Made by a program: the position numbers and the translations under genes. This document shows, in pieces, positions 10,236-20,694 of a stretch of DNA of 64,000 nt. The notes beneath the pieces are model-generated. The model ran no database searches. It was given only the letters and a program-made list of their open reading frames with translations, and was not told the DNA's origin. Location: the NCBI GenBank assembly GCA_036346395.1, contig CM070602.1, positions 17,431,098 to 17,495,097 of the forward strand, written 5' to 3'. The DNA is from Hsuehochloa calcarea (lineage: Eukaryota > Streptophyta > Magnoliopsida > Poales > Poaceae). The number at the start of each line of letters is the position of its first letter. Position 1 is the first letter of the stretch.

Positions 10236-12017
10236 TGTAACATCCTAAAACTTGGTTTGTGTTTCAAATATATGAAAATGAGAATAATTTAAAACTTTTG
10301 ATGCACCTTGTTGTTATTTAAATTTTTGGGAATTTCTTTATTAGGTTTTGTTGATTTCAAAAACTTAATGCTTCAATTGACTAGAAGCATAATGCTTTGA
10401 GACTTTTAACCAAATCTTGCGATCATACTCTGCAATTATTTTTTCCTTTGTTCTAGAACTTCTTAGTAACTCCTCTGAAGAATTTCATAATTTTTAGATT
10501 TTATTTACTATTTTAAAAGGGCTAGTCAAACCAGTTGGTCCCTTAGTCAAACCCCTAGGGCAGCAAATTGTGATTTTTTAAAGATAGAAATGCATTACGT
10601 GAGAAACACTGGAAAAATTACACAAGATTGTTCTTAGATCCAGTAACCTTCCATAACAATTTCAGAATTTTTGGAGTTAATATACTACCTCTAAAAATTC
10701 CCAAACCATCTCAGCCTATTTATAAAAAATCTGGATTTAATGTTCCTCCAACCGAGCTAGCTGAGCCTGGTTCCCACCGCACCCTCTCGACGCAACCCCC
10801 TTTCCTCCACCTGCTGATGGCTGGGGTCTACTGGCCAGGCTTCGTCTCCCCCGGTTCTTGACCCCACCCACGGTTTTGCCAAGCCTCGGTCGTGTCTCCT
10901 ACGCTCACCCATGCTCCCATCGCCACACGTCCCCTCAGTGTCGAATGGACTCCCGTCAACTTCGACGCCCATGCCCGAGCGCCCTCTTCGTACTCTCCGT
11001 CCTCCAACTATAAAAGCTCTTCAGTGGCTTATTTTACTCCTTTCACAACCCCGAGCTAACCCTCTCCATCATTCCTTTTTCCTCCGAGCTCAAACCAAGG
11101 AAGAATGCGAGCTCTAGTTCACGCCCATGGCGCCACCGTTGTGTCGTCTCCGCAATTGTGGAGCTCTCCTCCTTAACTTCATGTCAGCTTACGTTTTAGG
11201 GCTCAGGTAATAATTACCCTAACCCAATTTCTTTGTTCCTCCTCAAGGATCACCGGAATTGAATTTTTCTTCACTTCGGCCACAAACTGTCTTGTTCGTG
11301 CTCAACTCCGGTGAGGATCTCCCCTTCCAATTCCTTGCTCTCTCACCATCTTATGGACTCAATGGAGCTACCCCTACCCTTATTTGCTCCTATCTTTGCC
11401 CAGGGTGTTGCATCCTCGGTGAAGCGCCGTCGCCGCCGTGGTGCATCGCCGCTAGCTCGTCTTCGACCACGCTGGACCCCACTCTCACCTCCGGTACGCT
11501 ACTTGTATACTCTAGTGGCTCGTGCACGCATTAGTTGCCTAGAAGCTTTGCTGAACCGTATAAGCCACCTTCACCGTAATCTCTCCTCCGCTCCACCTCG
11601 TCGTGTCGTTGCGCCAGCTTGTCTCCAGCGATGTTCCGACCACCGTCAGGTGCGCAATAGCGTGAAAATTCCATTTTGGCCCTTGGCCAGCACCACCATG
11701 GCTTCCCTCACCGGCGACACGCCCGGCGAGCTCGCGGCTGAGTGTGCTCTGCGTTGTCGAAAATGGACTAACACTGTAGCACGTGGTTAATTAGCCAAAT
11801 CACAGTCATTAGGTTTTAATCTATGATTAGCACTAATTAACTCAGAATTAAAGGAGTATTGGGAGTATGACATGCAGGCCTGATCAATTAAGTGCAAAGT
11901 AATCTTCACGATGGTCCGTGGACCAAGGGTCCACGCACAGTGTTGTAGACTGTGTCAATGACAAGTGTGTCCCATTTGTGAGTAGCATAGTAATTCCCAA
12001 TTTTAAAAGAAAAAGGA
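10236..12017 (+). mobile_element. LTR W, first part, forward
   Basis: Begins TGTAACATCC directly after CTAAT (possible TSD, 10231-10235) inside the copia RT. It has the layout of a large gypsy LTR: AT-rich start, GC-rich middle with a TATA box (11009-11016) and a CT-rich leader, then stretches such as GTCCGTGGACC near 11910 that resemble the GTCCACCGTGGAC block of element 2. It stops where copia gag C2 begins, near 12018. The sequence from 38222 to about 57876 has the character of the missing second part and ends at a PBS. That both are one LTR is inference. The short frames at 10628-11790 look like chance frames of a GC-rich promoter. Confidence 0.6.
11009..11016 (+). promoter_or_regulatory. 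TATA box of LTR W
   Basis: TATAAAAG in a GC-rich setting, followed by a CT-rich leader, as in the LTRs of element 2. Confidence 0.55.
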
Positions 12018-12161
12018 CATTGTTGCTGAGTGGGAGATAAAGGCTACCGCCATTGAGGAGAACGTTAACCTCTCTGATCTAACTTTGGAGCTGCTTTATA
12101 GCAAGCTCAAGACTCATGAGATCAAGAGGATTGATCATCCCAAGAAGGAAAACATGGTCTT
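12018..12161 (+). pseudogene. Ty1/copia gag fragment C2, left piece
   Basis: The frame reads AEWEIKATAIEENVNLSDLT and then LELLYSKLKTHEI, ending at HPKKENM. This is the C-terminal part of a copia gag of UBN2 type (the E-LY-KLKT-E block). It is cut by element 2 at 12162 and continues at 33738 after the TSD. The N-terminal half of gag is missing on the left. Confidence 0.8.
12157..12161. repeat. TSD of element 2, left copy (GTCTT)
   Basis: GTCTT before TGTAACAGCC, repeated at 33738-33742 after TTCGACA. Removing 12162-33742 restores the copia gag frame. Confidence 0.92.
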
Positions 12162-15100
12162 TGTAACAGCCCAAAATTTCAATTTCAGTTGAAAATAAGA
12201 CTTTAATTATTTTTGTGGATTTTCTGGAAATTTTAAAAGCTTTTCCCTAAGTATTTTAAAGCTAAAATAATTTATGTGCAAAATCTATTACCAACTAAGA
12301 GTTGTAATTATTTTATTTAAGTCCATAATGCCTCATAGAATTTCTGTGAATTTTCTCAAAAATTTTGGACTTTATTTGCTATTTTCTAATGCCTATTTGA
12401 ATTTCTAGAATTAAATCAATTGAAAAAGATTTTTAAATTCCTCGGCAACAGTACTGGGCCGAAGCCCAGCAATGTGCGCGTCTTGGCCCAATTCTCCCGC
12501 GCACGAGTGATGCGGGCCGTCCGATCGGAATCGGACGGCCGACATCAATCCACCCCGCGCCCTCTCTCCCTCTCCTGTCTCGCCGACAGGTGGGCCCGCC
12601 TACACAGCGTCGTCTCCCTCCTCCCTTTCTTCCTCCGCGCGAGCGTCGACTTCGCCGCCATTACCGCACCTCGGGAGTTCTTCAATTCCGAGATTCACTC
12701 CCCCATTTCTCTCTCCATCACGCGCAATGAAAGCGGCCGTTTCCACCGCACTCATTCCTGATCTTTACCCCCTTCTTAAGGCCGTGCGCTCCGCGCCGTC
12801 CCGCCGCCATTACTGCCGCCCACGACCTCCGCCTCCCGGCCTCGCCCTCGCCCTATAAAAGGGAGCACCGGGTGCGTCTCTCCTCCCTCAAGCTTTCGCC
12901 CCAGCTTCCCTCGTCTCCCTCGCTCCCAGTCGCCCGCATTTGGCTTTTCTCTCTCGCCGACCGGCCAGGCTCACGCCTCTAGCGCCGCCACGGTGGACCT
13001 CCGGCCGCCTCGACCACACCACCGCCGCCGCCTCGGCGCACTCCACCTCGGAGCACCCTCCCCGCCGACAACCGAAACTCCTCGCCGCCTCTCACCGTCG
13101 CCGACCACTCTCCGGCCACCCTTCGCCGTCGCCAGGTAGCGCATCGCACTCAGTAGCATTCCCTGATTCTTTTGCGCCCATCGCCGGAGCCCGCCGCGCC
13201 GCCGTTCGCCGGTGCCCTCGGCTCCCGTGCTCCTCCCTCCCGGCGCGACGTGGCTCGCCTTCTCGGCGCCACACCGGCGCCACCTCACCCCTGCGCGTGC
13301 GTGGCGATCACGTGGACGCCACCCGGCCACGCCGCGCCAAAGACCTCCCCTCCTCACATTGTCTTTGTACACCAAGTCCACCGTGGACTTGTGCCTCGCT
13401 GTGGACTCAGTCCATACTGTGCGGGCCCACTTGTCAGTCTCGGTGCACAGTACTGCTGACGTCAGCTGGTGCAATAAAGATAATTTCTTTTAGAAATTTA
13501 ATTCGGGAAATTCGGAAATTCTGATTTTAGGATTTAATTTAGGTTTTAAACTTCCAGGAGCTCGTATTTTCATACAAACTCCGATTTAGGTGATTCAAAT
13601 TTCTAAATTTGTATAAAATCAAGATCTAGCTAACTAAACCAAAATTATTTAATTTGGAGTTAAATTGTATTTTCATTTGAATTTATTTAAGTTCTTTTGA
13701 ATTCTGTTTGAATTTGGATTATTCTCGCGTATAGATTTTGACGACTCCGGAGAGCTTGATCCTATTGAAGAAGTAGAATACCAAGATTTTGAACAAGGCA
13801 AGTTACACCATTGACCATTTTGCCCCAATATTTAAAATTATTTAATTTCTGTTTTAAATTATTATTGCATGCATAATTGTATTTAATTATTTTAAATTCC
13901 TGTTTTAAATACTTAATTATTCCAATTCCTTTGTATAGCCACATTTGAATGTTGTATTACCAATTCCTTGTCACCTTAGTCAAATGAATTTAAAAATAAA
14001 TATATGCTTAACAAATGCTTAGACCAGGAAATATTTGATTTTGGGAGAATTTAGCCAAAACTTCAAAATTTGATAAAAAGCCTATGACATTGTTATGTCA
14101 TGGTGGACTTTTGCAAATGTCTTTGAAAGTTATAAAAATAAAAGAAAATGGTTTGTACTTGGGCGAAAATGGTTTGTACTTGGGCAAAAATGGACCGTTG
14201 GTGGGTGCAGGTTTATGCACGGGCTCGTCTGGTTAGGATTGAGACCCAGGGTTTTTATTGAAAGTTGCCCAAGTAGGTTAAGGACCGGTCTTTGAGCCGC
14301 ATCTTGCAAAGCTCCACCGTACTACCACACGTTCTATATGGGCAGAACTAGGCTTAATAATTTGTCTTACCTCATTGTTGTTTATGCCAATTTTGTTGTG
14401 TGGGTGTCGGTTAGACTTTATTCCCACTAGGCGCAAGAGGGGCTTCCGGTAGGTGGTTAGCCTAATGGAAGTGAAACCTTAGCGGGTATATTGATAGTGA
14501 GGTAGTGCATTGGAAACGTCTTGTGATAATTGCCTAGTCATACGCCTAAGGAAGCGTGCATTGGCCGACATAACGGGCAAATTATCTCGTGTGGGTAAAG
14601 TTGTACCCCTCTGTAGAGTGTAAATCTATTCGAATAGTCGTGTCCACGGTTATGGACATGCTGAGCAAAGCCACTCTAAGTTAGATTTGTTTTTGGTTTT
14701 AAAATAACTTTGGACATGATTTGAGGATGGTTAATCCTTGTGGTAAAAGTGGGCGGGTAGCCTTGTGATAGGAGGGTATCCTTCACCATGTTTCATATGG
14801 AGGTTATCCACTATAAAACGATCAAATTTTAAAATCCGATTTTAGCTATGGAATAAAAATGTGCCTTGAAACTTAGTATAACTATTTAAACCCAAAAATG
14901 CTGAATTACGCAAATAAACCCTACAACCTTCCTTTGAATAATTTATGCATGCATTCTAAATTCTATATTGGGTGTAATTTGCGAGCACAGTTGTAGTGCT
15001 CATTCTTGCTGAATATTATTATTCAGGAGAAGACTTCTATCCGGAAGGTGAGGAGCAGGACGATTAGGCAGCGACCTCCAGACGATTGCCTGTGGCGTAT

Positions 15101-15297
15101 CGTGTGGCTTACCATTATATTTTGCTTCCGCTTAATGTTTTATTTGGCCTCAGGCCCAAATTGTAATAAACTCTATGCTTATTAATAAAAACGCTGGATA
15201 TGTTTGTGATAACATTTTTGTGACTGTGTACACTGGAAATCCTGGACTAGTGTAAGAACACAGAGAATTTGGGATCCTTCGTTCCCGAGTTCGACTA
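12162..15297 (+). repeat. 5' LTR of element 2
   Basis: Begins TGTAACAGCC; ends at TTCGACTA near 15297, where the 3' LTR has TTCGACA. It has an AT-rich start, a GC-rich promoter part (12460-13440) with TATA at 12854, a GTCCACCGTGGAC palindrome near 13377, and AT-rich sequence to the end. A reverse solo copy lies at 39208-42353. AT-rich parts agree closely with the 3' LTR, whereas the GC-rich part differs by many small indels. Confidence 0.9.
12854..12860 (+). promoter_or_regulatory. TATA box of element 2 5' LTR
   Basis: TATAAAA in CCCTATAAAAGGGAGC, conserved in the 3' LTR (21379) and in the reverse solo LTR (41648-41654). Confidence 0.7.
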
Positions 15298-15300
15298 AAG

Positions 15301-15312
15301 TGGTATCAGAGC
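15301..15312 (+). other. PBS of element 2 (tRNA-Met)
   Basis: TGGTATCAGAGC, a few bases after the 5' LTR end. Confidence 0.92.
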
Positions 15313-15461
15313 CATATCGACTGTAGGTCGTGACCTAGAAGGAAATCAAACCCTTAAGGATTTATTTTGAAAATTAAAAATAACTTGGTCTTTTGGAGTC
15401 ATTCCTCAACTTTTCTCTTGAAAAATTATTTACTAACTCATCTCCTTTCCAAAAATTGTAG

Positions 15462-16043
15462 ATGGCTGAGGTTCCGAATGCCATTTCCCATGGTGTTTTT
15501 GCTGGTCATTGGGCCGCAGTTCTCTGGAAGATCATGCAGCACTTGGACTTTGAAGAAAGACCGACGTATCAGGGATACAAATATAAGGTGGGAAATCTGG
15601 ATCGGTGGAGGGTAGAAGTGATCCTCTACTCCAACCTGTCACCGAACACAGACTTCCATATCTTCGATGCCCCAATGCGACGAGACACCTTCGCCGAAGG
15701 CATCCAAGATGCAGCCAGAGAAGCAACCCGCCGACTTCGCTACATCTACAATCACTGCCTCAACGGCACTGGGTTCCACTATTACCCGATGCACATTCCA
15801 ACCCGGCATGACAGTACCTTATGCTCAACTAGAGATGAAGACTGTCCCGATCTCACTCATCAGGTGGATCTGTCCAGAGCCATGGATTATGCCTACGGGA
15901 ATACACTAGATGAGCTGTCTCTCATACAAGGGAAATTACAAGACGCAGAAGAAAAGTTGAAGACTGCAGAAAAAGAACTGGCCTACTACAAGGAAGGCGA
16001 GGCTAGTTCTAGTGAGCCAGATTATACTCCAGTAACACCATAG
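15462..16043 (+). CDS. Extra ORF before gag (orf0-like), 193 aa
   Basis: An intact frame from ATG at 15462 to TAG at 16041. The N-terminal two thirds, starting MAEVPNAISHGVFAGHW, form a compact region rich in aromatic residues without a motif I recognise. Residues about 145-180 (DELSLIQGKLQDAEEKL and onward) look like a coiled coil, and the tail is acidic and serine-rich. No zinc knuckle, protease or polymerase motif is present. Some large grass chromoviruses carry an ORF at this place, of unknown role. It is the only unbroken frame in element 2, about 150 bp after the PBS and 200 bp before gag. The start is chosen as the first ATG of the frame, just after a CT/AT-rich leader. Confidence 0.75.
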   Translation: MAEVPNAISHGVFAGHWAAVLWKIMQHLDFEERPTYQGYKYKVGNLDRWRVEVILYSNLSPNTDFHIFDAPMRRDTFAEGIQDAAREATRRLRYIYNHCLNGTGFHYYPMHIPTRHDSTLCSTRDEDCPDLTHQVDLSRAMDYAYGNTLDELSLIQGKLQDAEEKLKTAEKELAYYKEGEASSSEPDYTPVTP

Positions 16044-16243
16044 ATATGTCCTTAAATTTTCCTTTAGTTGCGAATTATGAGCTACAATACCTTTGTGGTA
16101 GCCATAATGAATTAATAAAATAAAATAAAATAAATTATTTTACCGAAGTGTTCTTGCCTTGCGTTTGTTGATTTTGGGCTATTGAAGACCTATACCCTTA
16201 GAAATTCCTGTCTCTCTTGTCTAATCTATGAAGAGTCCACCAG

Positions 16244-17240
16244 ATGGTGACCACCCGCACTGGAAGTGTCAGTGCCAGAGGGCAAGGAAATGAGAATACT
16301 GATTATCAAGAAAACCCAGTTCAACAGCCACCACCTCCTCCAATGAAGCCCCGACGGGGCGCCAATGATGGCCAATCGATCATCGATTGAATTGTTAGCC
16401 CGATCTCTCCACGTACTCCAAATACAAGCAGACTTATCATGCTCCTCCTCCCACAAGAGTGACTTTGTCAGAGTTCATGAGGATGCGTCCGCCGACGTTT
16501 TCTAGTAGCACGGAACCCATGGACGCAGATGATTGGCTCAGGGCTATTGGTAAGAAGCTGGATATTGCTCAATGCACAGATCATGAGAGAGTTTTGTTTG
16601 CCTCTCATCAGTTGATTGGTCCCGCATCAGAATGGTGGGATAACTTCAGCATGTCCCATGCTAATGCCCAAGAAATCACTTGGGATGGGTTTATGCAAGC
16701 TTTCCGCCGATCTCACATTCCATCTGGCATGATTACACTGAATAAGAAGGAATTTCGCTCTCTGCGTCAAGGAAACCGTTCAGTCAGCGAGTATCTGCAT
16801 AAGTTCAACCAACTTGCTCGCTATGCCCCCGAAGACGTAGCCAGAGATGAAGACAGGCATGAACGATTTTTGGAAGGGATGAATGACGAACTCTCTGTTC
16901 GTTTGATTTCTCAGGATTTCACCGACTTTCAGAAGTTAGTAAATAAGGCCATACGCCAGGAAGGCAAACATCAAGAAATGGAAAACCGTAAGCGGAGAAT
17001 GGCCGCTCAGAAGTTTAACTCAGGAGGACTGCCCAAGCCTCGTTTCACTCAGTCTCAGCCACCTCAGCGTGGAAGATTCCAGTCTACTACACCAAGAGTT
17101 CCAGCCCCAGGTTCGCGCCCAAATACTCCCGGATTCCGTAGTAGTTCATCGGAGGGCAGTTCAGCAGACTTGACTATTTCTGGCGAGGAATCACTTGCTT
17201 TCACTGCAACGAGTTGAGTCACTATGCCAATAAGTGTCCC
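16244..17240 (+). pseudogene. gag of element 2, frameshifted
   Basis: The likely start is MVTTRTGSVSARGQG at 16244, but that frame stops at 16388. The main body is open from 16459 to 17217: SEFMRMRPPTFSSS, ADDWLRAIGKKLDIAQC, SEWWDNF, WDGFMQAF and EFRSLRQGNRSVSEYLHKF are classic retrotransposon gag (capsid) blocks. The zinc knuckle, C-F-H-C-N-E-L-S-H-Y-A-N-K-C (CX2CX4HX4C), lies at 17196-17237 in the next frame. At least two frameshifts therefore separate start, capsid and nucleocapsid. Gag would form the virus-like particle and bind the element RNA. As read it cannot give a full-length protein. Confidence 0.88.
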
Positions 17241-17870
17241 AAGAAGCAGCAGACTGCCACCCCCGTCAAGCCAACTCCCGGAGCTTCAGTCTTTGGCGGT
17301 CCCTCAAAACCAGCTGGTCAGTTCATGAAGGGACGTGTGAATCATGTCACCGCAGAGGAAGCCTATGCAACACCAGACGTTGTCCTCGGTATGTTCCTTG
17401 TCAACTCAGTATCAGCATCAGTTTTATTTGATTCCGGAGCTTCGCATTCTTTTGTGTCAAATAAGTTTGTGGAAAAGAATGGGTTATCTACCTCCCCCTT
17501 AGTTAACCCCATGTTAATTCATTCCCCGGGCTCAGAAATGAGAGCTAGTTTCTTTTGCCCAAACCTTACCTTGGAAATCTCTGGAGTAACTTTCTCGGCA
17601 AACTTAATAGTCTTGCGTTCGCAAGGATTTGACGTAATTCTTGGAATGGATTGGCTTGCCAAAAATCAAGGCAGGATAGATTGTGCTAGTAGATCTATCA
17701 ACCTCACCAATGAACAAGGGATTTCAGTAGAGTTCCGACCCAAGACTTCTACGGGAAGAAGTTCTATCTTGACCAGTTTAAAGGAAGTAAAACTGGAAGA
17801 TATACCCGTGGTACAAGAATATCGGATGTTTTTCCGAGGACTTACAGTATGCCACCGGACCGGGATATAA
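17241..17870 (+). pseudogene. Aspartic protease region of element 2 pol
   Basis: The frame 17214-17870 joins the end of the zinc knuckle to the protease. The active-site triplet D-S-G lies at 17430 in LFDSGASHSFVS, and the second conserved block is FDVILGMDWL near 17630-17655. This is the retropepsin-like protease that cuts the Gag-Pol polyprotein. The frame runs into the RT N-terminal linker and stops at 17868, overlapping the RT frame that begins at 17849, so one frameshift separates protease from RT. Confidence 0.88.
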
Positions 17871-19111
17871 TGTTCTTAATTGACTTAGTCCCAGGGACTG
17901 CTCCAATTTCGAAGAGACCTTATAGAATGCCAGCCAACGATCTAGCAGAGTTGAAGAAGCAGATCGAAGAACTACAGAGTAAAGGTTACATTCAACCAAG
18001 TTCATCGCCTTGGGGAGCTCCAGTACTATTTGTCAAAAAGAAAGACAATAGTATGAATATGTGTGTGGACTATAGATCACTCAACGAGGTAACAATCAAA
18101 AACAAGTACCCGTTACCTAGGATAGATGATCTGTTTGATCAACTTAAAGGAGCCAGTATTTTCTCCAAGATTGATTTAAGGTCGAGCTACCATCGATTAA
18201 AAATCGGACCGGAAGATATTAGAAGACGACCTTCACCACGGATATGGGTATGCGAGTTCACAGTGATGTCATTTAGACTAACAAATGCCCCTGCTTATTT
18301 CATGAATATGAAGAACAAAGTGTTCATGGAATTCTTGGATAAATTTGTGGTGGTATTCATAGATGATATTCTCATCTACTCAAGAGATGTGGAAGAGCAT
18401 GAAAAACATCTCAGAATTATTTTGGACAAACTCCGAGAACACCAACTTTATGCTAAATTCAGCAAAAGTGAATTTTGGCTCAGTCAAGTAGCTTTTCTTG
18501 GACACATTGTGTCAGCAGGAGGAGTTGCAGTAGACCCCTCAAAGGTTGAAGCTGTAATGGATTGGAAGCAACCCAAGTCTGTCACAGAAGTGAGAAGTTT
18601 TCTCGGATTAGCTGGGTATTACTGCAGATTCATTGAAAGTTTCTCCAAGATCGCCAAACCCATGACTCAACTTCTGAAGAAGGAAAAGAAATTTGAATGG
18701 ACAAGTGCATGTGAACATAGTTTCCAAGAGCTGAAGAAAAGACTAGTCTCTGCACCAGTGTTAGTCCTACCAGATATACGTAAGGATTTTGAAGTTTTCT
18801 GTGACGCATCCCGCCAGGGGCTAGGATGTGTACTGATCCAGGAAGGAAAGGTCGTGGCTTATGCATCTCGTCAGTTAAGTCCACATGAAGGAAATTATCC
18901 AACTCATGATCTAGAGTTAGCGGCAATTGTGCATGCTTTGAAAATCTGGTGGCATTATCTCATTGGTAACTGCTGTGAGATTTTCACAGATCATAAGTGT
19001 CTGAAATATATCTTCACCCAATCGAACTTAATCTCGGGCAAAGAAGATGGTTGGGTGATAAAGGATTATGACCTTGGAATTCATTATCACCGGGTAAAGC
19101 CAGCGTGGTAG
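17849..19111 (+). pseudogene. Reverse transcriptase-RNase H of element 2
   Basis: An open frame of 420 aa. It starts in the FLIDLVPGTAPISKRPYRM block, then SSSPWGAPVLFVKKKD, YRSLNEVTIKNKYPLPRID, FSKIDLRSSYHRL, LTNAPAYFMNMKN and the catalytic F-I-D-D at 18356-18367 (residues 170-173). Next come the FLGHIVSAGG thumb block and the RNase H start, FEVFCDASRQGLGCVL, with YPTHDLELAAIVHALK and FTDHKCLKYIF. The stretch near residues 115-135 is garbled relative to the usual gypsy pattern, as after a pair of compensating indels. The end after FTQSNL is degenerate. This is the best preserved pol part. Confidence 0.92.
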
Positions 19112-20423
19112 CGGATGCTCGAGTAGGAAGGCATCTTGCAACACGGTGTTAGTTCAAGAAAAACAACGAATTGTATGAAGAATGAAGCATCCAATCAGAA
19201 ATTGTCGACCAAGGTCAGATCAACACAAAGGAAGTTCAACCAACCATACAAGGTCGGATCGAGAGAAACAATTAGAAGACGAAGACATCAAAGAAATCAT
19301 GAAGAACATGAGAAGAGGCAAAGCCCGAGATTTTACGAAGGCGAGCAAGGCATGGTATGGTTTGGCAACCGCATCTGCGGTACCTAATCATCATGAAACA
19401 AGACAAGCGATTACGAAAGAAGCTCATGAATCACCTTACTCTATCCATCCGGGAGTACCAAGATGTACCGGATCTCAAGGAAAAGTATTGGTGGGTCGGT
19501 ATGAAGCGAGAGATCGCTGAGTTTGTAGCACGTTGTGATGTATGTCGTGTTAAGGCGAGAACATCGAGATCTGCGGATTGTTACAACCATTACCAATTCC
19601 CGAGTGGAAATGGGAGGAGATTGGTATGGATTTTATCACCGACTTCCTAGGACCCAAGCAGGATGTGATTCCATTTGGGTGATAATTGACCGATTAACCA
19701 AAGTGGCTCATTTTATTCGATCAAGACCACTTACGAAGCAATAAGTTAGCGAAATTGTACATGGCGGGATCGTTTGTCTACATGGTATACCCAAGAAAAT
19801 TGTGTCCGCAGAGGTTCGCGATTCACATCAAGATTTTGGCGAGTCTACATGAAGCTTTGGGAACCAGACTCAACTTCAAAGACATATCATCCCCAAGCAG
19901 ATGGCGGACCGAGCGTGTAAATCGGGTCTTAGAAGACATGCTTGAGCTTGTGCTATAGATTACGGAAGAAGTTGGGATAAGAATTTGCCCTATGCGAATT
20001 CTCCTACAACAACGACTTTCAAGCTAGCCTTGGATGTCGCCATTTGAAGCATTGTATGGTAGAAAGTGTAGAACCCCTCTCCTTTGGGATCAAGTAGGAG
20101 AACACCAATTCTTTGGACCAGAATTAATAAAAGAAGCTGAAAGTAAGGTAAAAGCAATAAGAGAACGTCTGAAAGTAGCTCAATCCCGACAAAAGAGTTA
20201 TGCCGACAATCGTCGGAGAGAACTATCTTTCAAAATGGGAGATTTTGTCTATCTCAGGGTAACTCCACTCCGAGGAGTGAAGAGATTTCAGACTAAAGGA
20301 AAACTCGCACCCAGATTTGTCGGACCCTATAAGATTTTGGCAAAGAGAGGCGAAGTTGCTTATCAGTTGGAACTATCAGCATCTCATCATTTATTCACAA
20401 TGTCTTCCATGTATCCTAGTTAA
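19112..20423 (+). pseudogene. Integrase of element 2, heavily broken
   Basis: Scattered frames give parts of the integrase: the C-x-x-C half of the zinc-binding domain (KREIAEFVARCDVCRVKA, 19500-19560), core pieces (DSIWVIIDRLTKVAHFI at 19665-19720) and the region after the core from 20034: SPFEALYGRKCRTPL, SRQKSYADNRRRELSF, then GDFVYLRVTPLRGVKRF and LAPRFVGPYKIL, the GPY/F module. The core between 19740 and 20030 has several stops and frameshifts, and the catalytic D-D-E set cannot be read in one frame. It would insert the cDNA into the genome. Confidence 0.85.
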
Positions 20424-20494
20424 AGAAATGCCTCAGAGTACCAACAGAAGAAACACCGCTCGAGAGCATCGATCTTCAGGAATATCTCACCTAT

Positions 20495-20640
20495 GTGGAG
20501 CAGCCAATCAAGATTCTCGAGATGGCAGAACGCGTCACCAGAAGCAAAGTCATTCGTTCTTGTAAGGTTCAGTGGAGCAATCATTCAGAAGAAGAAGCTA
20601 CCTGGGAGCGAGAAGAAATTTTAAGAGCCGAGTACCCCAC
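20495..20640 (+). pseudogene. Chromodomain at the end of element 2 pol
   Basis: The frame reads EQPIKILEMAERVTRSK, then IRSCKVQWSNHSEEEATWER and EEILRAEYP. The order of the KVQW and EATWE blocks is that of a chromodomain, which places element 2 among chromoviruses. In the family this domain steers integration toward heterochromatin marks. It is in another frame than the GPY/F part upstream. Confidence 0.85.
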
Positions 20641-20680
20641 CTCTTTGCTAACCTGCATGAATCTCGGGTCGAGATTCCCT

Positions 20681-20694
20681 TTAAGGGGTAGGTT
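20681..20694 (+). other. PPT of element 2
   Basis: TTAAGGGGTAGGTT directly before the 3' LTR start at 20695. Confidence 0.85.

Noticed and set aside
12420..13524. Frames up to 194 aa in the element 2 5' LTR (similar ones at 21037-22025)
   Set aside because: They come from the GC-rich LTR centre, overlap on both strands, and the frames are not kept between the two LTRs.
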